Assembly: GCA_965369445.1 (NCBI GenBank)
Contig: CBDUQU010000174.1
Span: forward strand, 1-5,459
Direction of reading: 5' to 3'
Length of the DNA stretch: 5,459 bases
From: SM23-73-3 sp965369445
Lineage (GTDB): Bacteria > Zixibacteria > MSB-5A5 > SM1-73
Both the position numbers and the translations under genes were made by a program. Below, in pieces: positions 1 to 3,570 of the stretch (position 1 is the first letter of the stretch; each line of letters starts with the position of its first letter). The notes beneath the pieces were generated by a model. That model had not been told where the DNA came from. It saw only the letters and a list, made by a program, of their open reading frames with translations, and ran no database searches.

Positions 1-1449
1 GAGAAATTATTCACAAAATTCGCCTACACCCATGAGTATGCCAAGAATGATTTCGAAATATGGGTGTATGATAATCCCAAAAAACGTGAGAAGTTGAAAC
101 AGCAGGGGCGGAACGGAGACAGTACCACCACCAGGAAAAATGCCTATAAGAAAGCCTCTAATTTCTTTGTATCCGGGAAATACGCTTTCAGTTCGGCAAC
201 CGACTTGGGTTTTTCGGGACACGTCTATCAAGCAAAGAATGGGATTCCGGGAAGTTATGGTTGGATGGTAGCGCATCAGAGAGCCCGGGCTAAAGATGAA
301 CGTAGACTCGTAAGCTTAAAACTTACCCACCGCTTTTCCTCAAGGATTCTTCTGGAGAACAGTCTCGGGTACTCTCGTTTTAAACAGCATTTCCAAAACG
401 ATACCATAACCGTCTTTGATTCTAAGTATGTGGATGATGTCATTGATTTCTTTGTGCTTGCTCACATCCAAATCCACCATACTAATAAGCTTAAAATCGG
501 AACTGAACTTCAAGAGGACGTTTTGAATCACACGAATCTTCGCAGTCCGGATCAAAGCATGGGAAAAATGAAAAGGTCAACTTTTGGCGTCTTCTTTTCC
601 GATCAACAACAGTTTATTCTGCCGAAAATTTTGTTCTTCAATGATCTAACTCTCAGTCTTGCCTTGAGATGGGATGACTCCAAAGTCCTGAATGATTTCG
701 TTTCTCCGCAGGTCGGTTTAGCGCTCACACGGGGAGAAAAATACCGGATAGCCTTAAGAACCAATTATGGGAAATCCTATCGCCAGCCATCGAATAATGC
801 CTTGTTCTGGAAGGGCGACGTTTTTGCAGAGGGGAATCCCGATCTTCTTCCTGAAAAGAGCGAGCATTCAGAGGTGGGGGGTGAAATTCATCTTCCCTGG
901 TTGGGAAATCTATCGGGCGGCATGACCTATTTTCACAACGTGGTCACTGATCTCATCGAGTGGCACAGGCGGTTCGACGGAAGATACCATCCGGTCAACA
1001 TCTCCCGGGCAAAAATCTATGGCCATGAAGATTTCATAAGCTGGCAGAGTCCCAAGGATATTCTTGGGGTCAAATACAACAACACCGTTTGCTATGCCAA
1101 AAACAAAGGGGGGGACAGGCTTGAGGATGGGAAATTTATCCCCTTTAGACCCAGATATTTGACCAACTTAAGCTTTAAGCTTGACTATCGGATATTTGAA
1201 ATGCTATACCGGATACGTTGGGTGTCGGAGCGTTTTACCGGACCGGCTAACACAAAAAGGGAGGAACCTTATCATCTGGAAGATCTAACCCTGGCTCTGA
1301 AAAAGAAAATCTGGGAAGTTGAAACAAAACTAAAATGTGAGTGGCACAATTTGAATGACGAGGAATACATGCTCATCCACCGCCACCCCATGCCAGGGAG
1401 AGAATGGGGAATAAGTCTGACCATCTCCTGGGAGTTTAACCGGAAATAA
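1..1449 (+). CDS. TonB-dependent outer-membrane receptor, C-terminal part (partial, 5' end outside window)
   Basis: The frame is open from the first base and encodes 482 residues before TAA at 1447-1449. The GTG at 64 is only an internal codon, so the gene starts upstream of the window. Alternating polar/aromatic beta-strand patterns run throughout. A GIPG motif lies at fragment residues 81-84, and the NPDLLPEKS segment at 279-287 matches the 'NP(D/N)L.PE.S' signature of TonB-dependent barrels. The C-terminus reads ISLTISWEFNRK, an aromatic-ended last strand with three extra residues. The family is typically 600-800 residues, so the TonB box, the plug and perhaps the first strands are missing. 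Such receptors import siderophores, haem or cobalamin across the outer membrane using TonB energy. The GIPG segment is reminiscent of BtuB-like cobalamin receptors, but I cannot assign the ligand. The adjacent exported propeller gene may be a partner. Confidence 0.88.
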   Translation, partial: EKLFTKFAYTHEYAKNDFEIWVYDNPKKREKLKQQGRNGDSTTTRKNAYKKASNFFVSGKYAFSSATDLGFSGHVYQAKNGIPGSYGWMVAHQRARAKDERRLVSLKLTHRFSSRILLENSLGYSRFKQHFQNDTITVFDSKYVDDVIDFFVLAHIQIHHTNKLKIGTELQEDVLNHTNLRSPDQSMGKMKRSTFGVFFSDQQQFILPKILFFNDLTLSLALRWDDSKVLNDFVSPQVGLALTRGEKYRIALRTNYGKSYRQPSNNALFWKGDVFAEGNPDLLPEKSEHSEVGGEIHLPWLGNLSGGMTYFHNVVTDLIEWHRRFDGRYHPVNISRAKIYGHEDFISWQSPKDILGVKYNNTVCYAKNKGGDRLEDGKFIPFRPRYLTNLSFKLDYRIFEMLYRIRWVSERFTGPANTKREEPYHLEDLTLALKKKIWEVETKLKCEWHNLNDEEYMLIHRHPMPGREWGISLTISWEFNRK

Positions 1450-1465
1450 GCTGGGGGGGGCTTAT
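1446..1465 (+). repeat. Small hairpin with an 8-G loop spanning the receptor stop codon
   Basis: ATAAGC (1446-1451) and GCTTAT (1460-1465) form a perfect 6-bp stem. Its loop is T plus seven G; the G run itself is 8 long, at 1453-1460. The TAA stop codon is inside the left arm. It could act as a weak 3'-end structure, but there is no U-tract after it, so I do not call it a Rho-independent terminator. Confidence 0.4.
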
Positions 1466-1477
1466 AATGAAAGGTGT

Positions 1478-1486
1478 TGTTATAAT
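1478..1486 (+). promoter_or_regulatory. Candidate extended -10 promoter (TGTTATAAT)
   Basis: TG-N-TATAAT is a perfect extended -10 element, which in sigma70 promoters can work without a good -35 box. The hexamer 17 bases upstream (GGGCTT, 1458-1463) is not a -35 match. A second TATAAT sits at 1463-1468, without the TG extension. Transcription would begin near 1493 and give the propeller gene a 5' leader of about 600 nt. The receptor gene ends just upstream, so the box lies in the only place where a promoter separating the two genes would be expected. Its activity is inferred. Confidence 0.4.
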
Positions 1487-1548
1487 AGAAAGAGAGGTGA
1501 AAAACCATGTAGCTGGAATAGATATTGCTGTTTTTGCAGTATGCGATA

Positions 1549-1586
1549 AATGGTTCTGGGTGAGGTGCCCCCCGGCCAACCGGGTG
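1549..1586 (+). repeat. Hairpin unit A, degenerate copy
   Basis: This segment aligns with 1870-1906 at 29 of 37 aligned positions with one gap. The shared stretches are AATGGTTC, GGGT, AGGT, CCCC and CCAAC. The long stem seen in unit B is eroded here, but a compact CCCGG (1571-1575) CCAA CCGGG (1580-1584) hairpin has replaced it. The similarity was found by reading and not by an alignment program. It suggests a duplicated structural module. Confidence 0.5.
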
Positions 1587-1627
1587 GTTTCAGGAAGGCT
1601 GTCCTGAACCACGGATTCAATCGCAAG

Positions 1628-1693
1628 AAAGGAGGTGAGGAAACGGTAGTGAAGCATAATTGGGGTCTCGCCAGGAAAGGTTTAGTTTTATAA
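1628..1693 (+). other. Near-perfect Shine-Dalgarno with a cryptic 14-codon ORF
   Basis: AAAGGAGGTGA at 1628-1638 matches the sequence complementary to the 16S rRNA 3' end over ten bases (AAGGAGGTGA). That is stronger than the site of either complete-start gene in the window. The first start at a plausible distance is GTG at 1649, ten bases downstream. It opens the peptide MKHNWGLARKGLVL (GTG read as Met) and ends at TAA 1691-1693. The same frame is open back to an ATG at 1550 (47 codons), but that start has no ribosome binding site. It could be a leader peptide, or the remnant start of a gene lost by mutation. No function is recognised. Confidence 0.25.
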
Positions 1694-1751
1694 AACTGGC
1701 CTTAGGAAACAATTCTGTTGTTGCGGGGTGCCCTTCAGGGTAAATCCCTTT

Positions 1752-1817
1752 CCTTCGACCCTGAGGTCTTCCTTCGACATCCCGCCTGTGGCGGGAGACG
1801 AAGTGCAGGACCGAAGG
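1752..1817 (+). repeat. Compound GC-rich stem-loop
   Basis: The core is TCCCGCC (1780-1786) TGT GGCGGGA (1790-1796), a perfect 7-bp stem with a 3-base loop. It is flanked by CTTCG (1772-1776) pairing with CGAAG (1799-1803), and further out by CCTTCG (1752-1757) pairing with CGAAGG (1812-1817), giving an imperfect cruciform. The CCCGCC..GGCGGG core recurs in shorter form at 2008-2020. This is typical of short dispersed palindromic repeats in intergenic DNA. No poly-T follows, so it is not called a terminator. Confidence 0.5.
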
Positions 1818-1869
1818 GCAGGATGAACCCTCGTCCTGCAACATTTATGGTTTGGATAAGCTCACCCGG

Positions 1870-1906
1870 AATGGTTCGGGGTAAGGTACCCCGAACCAAC
1901 TGAGTG
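1870..1906 (+). repeat. Hairpin unit B, perfect 12-bp stem
   Basis: TGGTTCGGGGTA (1872-1883) and TACCCCGAACCA (1887-1898) are exact reverse complements separated by the 3-base loop AGG. It is the best-preserved hairpin in the window and the second copy of the unit seen at 1549-1586. No T-run follows; the next bases are ACTGAGTGAAAGAG. An RNA structural element or a repeat-type palindrome is therefore more likely than an intrinsic terminator. Confidence 0.65.
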
Positions 1907-1982
1907 AAAGAGTATAAAAAGTATGTTGTCCCAGGGATTGTCCCAAAGTTGTATGGTGTAACCATGTGTATTGAGTCAATCA

Positions 1983-2020
1983 CGTCATTGCGAGCGTGAG
2001 CGAAGTCCCGCCTTTGGCGG
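1983..2020 (+). repeat. Short dispersed-type repeat (CATTGCGAGCGTGAGCGAAG + palindrome)
   Basis: The text CGTCATTGCGAGCGTGAGCG, then AAGTCCCGCCTTTGGCGG, resembles the 'GTCATTGCGAG..GAGCGAAG' sequences scattered in the intergenic DNA of many bacterial genomes. Its second half contains the stem CCGCC (2008-2012) TTT GGCGG (2016-2020), the same core as in the 1780-1796 hairpin. It probably is a non-autonomous palindromic element that inserted upstream of the propeller gene. The family resemblance is from memory and has not been searched. Confidence 0.5.
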
Positions 2021-2074
2021 TACTCACAACGGCAGTCCAATAGTTTGTTATCGTAAAAAAGTCAATTTTAAACT

Positions 2075-2079
2075 GGAGG
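2075..2079 (+). promoter_or_regulatory. Ribosome binding site that decides the propeller start
   Basis: GGAGG lies 8 bases before the ATG at 2088. This picks 2088 over the longer in-frame opening from 1971, which runs through the dispersed repeat and would bury the signal peptide. Confidence 0.85.
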
Positions 2080-2087
2080 TTAAGCTA

Positions 2088-3263
2088 ATGTTAAAAAAAT
2101 CGCTTTTATTCCTTCTCCTGAGCGCAACTTTGTGCACGTCTTTATTCTCAACTTCAGCCCACGCGGATAGATTCGCTTATGTGGCCAACAGTTATCCGGG
2201 AGATGAAACGCTGTCCAAAATCAATTTAACCACTGGTGATGTAACCAATAACATCCTGTGGTTGGGAGAATCGCCCAACCAGATAGTTGTCCAGGGTGAT
2301 CATGCTTATGTGGTGAATTCGCTGGATCACGACATTCAGATCATAGACTTGACAACCGAGACCACAGTGGATTACATCGATATCGGGGAACCGCGTAATC
2401 CTTTCCACATAGCGTTTGTGGATGCGCACTATGCCTACGTCACAAACCTTATGACCAACACCATTTCCAAAGTTGATGTGATTACTCAAACGGTGGTGGG
2501 AGAATATGGGGTGGGACGAGGTCCTGAGGGCCTGTTAGTTGTGGGGAATAAACTCTATATATGCTGCTGTGGATTTGAGTGGCTTAAGTACAAAAGTATC
2601 ACCGGACGAGACTGGGTGTTCGATGTAACTCACCAGACTAATGATGTCAAAGGCTATCGCTATCTTACCGGAATGGTGTATGTATTCGATCTACAGAGTG
2701 AAACGGTGGTGGATAGTGTATCAGTAGGACTCAATCCCCAGTATCTGGATTTAGATCCTGGAGGTGAGTTGAACGTAATGTGCACCGGAGATTATTGGTC
2801 TGTGATGGGCCGGATTTATCGCATAGAAACCACTACTGACACGGTGATCGACAGCATAGCCACAGGCGGCAGCCCGGGCATGATTTCTATCGGAACGGAT
2901 GGTGTGGGCTATCTGGCGGCTGGTGGCTGGCATCCGAATCCCGGGCTGATATACACATTTGACAGCAATGCAGACACCATGATACAGGGATCAACAAATC
3001 CGGTCACCACCGATTCCGGCGTAATAGCGGTGTCCGCTTTACATCCTTCTCAAGTTTTAAGCTGCAACTTTCAGGGAGACGACGTCACCCGATTGAACTC
3101 CAGCGGAGTCCTTTTCAACACGTATCTTTTAGGAAACGGCCCCATATCTGCGGCAATCTACACCCCTCCGGGTGAAATCCCGATCATGAGCCGGGAAAGC
3201 CTGCTGGTTCTGATGATGCTCCTTGCGCTCCTGGGATCATTGTTTTTGAACCAAAGGGTGTAA
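2088..3263 (+). CDS. Exported YVTN-family beta-propeller protein with IPTL-CTERM-like tail
   Basis: It encodes 391 residues. Residues 1-26 are a Sec signal peptide (MLKKS, hydrophobic core, cleavage after AHA); there is no lipobox. Seven blade-like repeats of about 40 residues follow, from RFAYVAN, HAYVVN and HYAYVTN onward. Most blades have the 'YV.N....ISKID..T..V...I.VG..P' pattern of YVTN/YncE-type propellers. Blade 4 carries an insertion that starts with three consecutive cysteines (159-161) and is rich in aromatics. Residues 364-391 (IPIMSRES, then a Leu/Met helix, ending NQRV) resemble the IPTL-CTERM sorting tail (IPTLSEWG, helix, basic end), so the protein is probably envelope-anchored or processed. 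YVTN propellers usually bind ligands or proteins rather than catalyse. Its position after a TonB receptor suggests a ligand-capturing partner like BtuG of Bacteroides, which is an inference. The separating leader suggests its own promoter. Confidence 0.88.
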   Translation: MLKKSLLFLLLSATLCTSLFSTSAHADRFAYVANSYPGDETLSKINLTTGDVTNNILWLGESPNQIVVQGDHAYVVNSLDHDIQIIDLTTETTVDYIDIGEPRNPFHIAFVDAHYAYVTNLMTNTISKVDVITQTVVGEYGVGRGPEGLLVVGNKLYICCCGFEWLKYKSITGRDWVFDVTHQTNDVKGYRYLTGMVYVFDLQSETVVDSVSVGLNPQYLDLDPGGELNVMCTGDYWSVMGRIYRIETTTDTVIDSIATGGSPGMISIGTDGVGYLAAGGWHPNPGLIYTFDSNADTMIQGSTNPVTTDSGVIAVSALHPSQVLSCNFQGDDVTRLNSSGVLFNTYLLGNGPISAAIYTPPGEIPIMSRESLLVLMMLLALLGSLFLNQRV

Positions 3264-3493
3264 ACCCGCGGAACTGAAATCTCTTTCACGACCTTCTGTC
3301 TGCGCCGGGCCCGCGAAGCTGGCCGGCCAGAGCCTACGACTGCCAAAATTAGGGTCTTCCACCCCCACTCGGTCTATTCACGCCGCTCCACAGGACGGCG
3401 ACTGAAATCCAAGTCCTGCATAACCAAAGCGGCCCTATGGGCGTAAAAGAATGTAAAATCACACTCTCATCTTCTCTGAGACCATGAAAAAGC
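3264..3493 (+). other. Intergenic gap without a supported gene
   Basis: I see no gene or convincing terminator in this GC-rich stretch after the propeller. It contains a perfect 12-bp palindrome CTGGCCGGCCAG (3319-3330), the palindrome CGGGCCCG (3306-3313), a weak CGCCG..CGGCG stem around 3380-3398, and the nonamer ACTGAAATC twice (about 3273 and 3400). An ATG at 3484 is in frame with the cytochrome, but it lies upstream of the likely promoter and would spoil the signal peptide. Confidence 0.5.
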
Positions 3494-3522
3494 TTGACAA
3501 ACGGGGGATGCATGGTTATTTT
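3494..3522 (+). promoter_or_regulatory. Sigma70-type promoter for the cytochrome gene
   Basis: TTGACA (3494-3499), a perfect -35 box, is followed after exactly 17 bases by TATTTT (3517-3522), a 4-of-6 match to TATAAT. Transcription would start near 3529, leaving a leader of about 40 nt before the ATG at 3571. It implies that the cytochrome is transcribed separately from the propeller gene. Confidence 0.55.
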
Positions 3523-3535
3523 CGATGGATCGAAA
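3520..3535 (+). promoter_or_regulatory. Operator-like palindrome over the -10/+1 region
   Basis: TTTCGAT (3520-3526) GG ATCGAAA (3529-3535) is a perfect 7-bp dyad with a 2-base centre. It overlaps the end of the -10 box and the expected transcription start, where a repressor would block initiation. The 2-base spacer makes an RNA hairpin unlikely, which favours a DNA-binding site. The regulator is unknown. Confidence 0.4.
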
Positions 3536-3559
3536 GTGAAAAAAATCACAAGCTCTGGA

Positions 3560-3565
3560 AAGGTG
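3560..3565 (+). promoter_or_regulatory. Ribosome binding site of the cytochrome gene
   Basis: AAGGTG, a partial Shine-Dalgarno match, lies 5 bases before ATG 3571. Together with the signal peptide starting MTKRLL it supports this start rather than the in-frame ATG at 3484. Confidence 0.6.
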
Positions 3566-3570
3566 AACAG

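Larger units (their letters stand above)
1450..2087 (+). other. Long gene-poor leader/intergenic region with several hairpins
   Basis: No convincing protein gene is found in these ~640 bases. The only frames are short and lack recognisable family features. What is seen, in order: TATAAT boxes (1463, 1481); a GAGGTGA followed by an ATG-TAG start-stop (1507-1512); hairpin unit A (1549-1586), followed by a stem of GTGGTTTCAGGA (1584-1595) with TCCTGAACCAC (1602-1612) containing one bulged base; the strong Shine-Dalgarno at 1628; the 14-bp palindrome AGTTTTATAAAACT (1684-1697); a compound stem (1752-1817); hairpin unit B (1870-1906); a tandem TTGTCCCA; and a short dispersed-type repeat (1983-2020). 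It may be a structured 5' UTR, a decayed mobile element, or both. I recognise no known riboswitch core. Confidence 0.5.

Noticed and set aside
1467..1607. 46-codon ORF with a VKNHVAGIDIA segment, like the N-terminus of IS110-type transposases
   Set aside because: The likeness is limited to a few residues (GID.A), the downstream part has no transposase features, the ribosome binding site is poor and the rest of the element is absent.
1872..1898. Rho-independent terminator
   Set aside because: The stem is excellent but the following bases are ACTGAGTGAAAG, without a T-run on either strand that would complete a terminator.
1718..1903. 61-codon plus-strand ORF (MLRGALQGKS start)
   Set aside because: It runs through the compound stem and hairpin unit B, is proline/arginine-rich as expected of translated palindromes, and has no family features.
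1735..2040. 101-codon minus-strand ORF across the repeat region
   Set aside because: It is made mainly of repeat and hairpin DNA, shows no domain, and has no ribosome binding site that I can see.
1450..2087. Cobalamin riboswitch between receptor and propeller
   Set aside because: I looked for the GCCACTG core and the GGAGACCTGCC-type B12 box and found neither. The stems present do not follow the known layout.
1971..2087. Upstream in-frame extension of the propeller gene
   Set aside because: It translates the dispersed repeat and lacks a ribosome binding site, whereas ATG 2088 has GGAGG at 8 bases and begins a clean signal peptide.
3484..3570. Alternative start of the cytochrome at ATG 3484
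   Set aside because: It precedes the TTGACA promoter box, adds a charged hydrophilic stretch before the signal peptide and has only a weak ribosome binding site.
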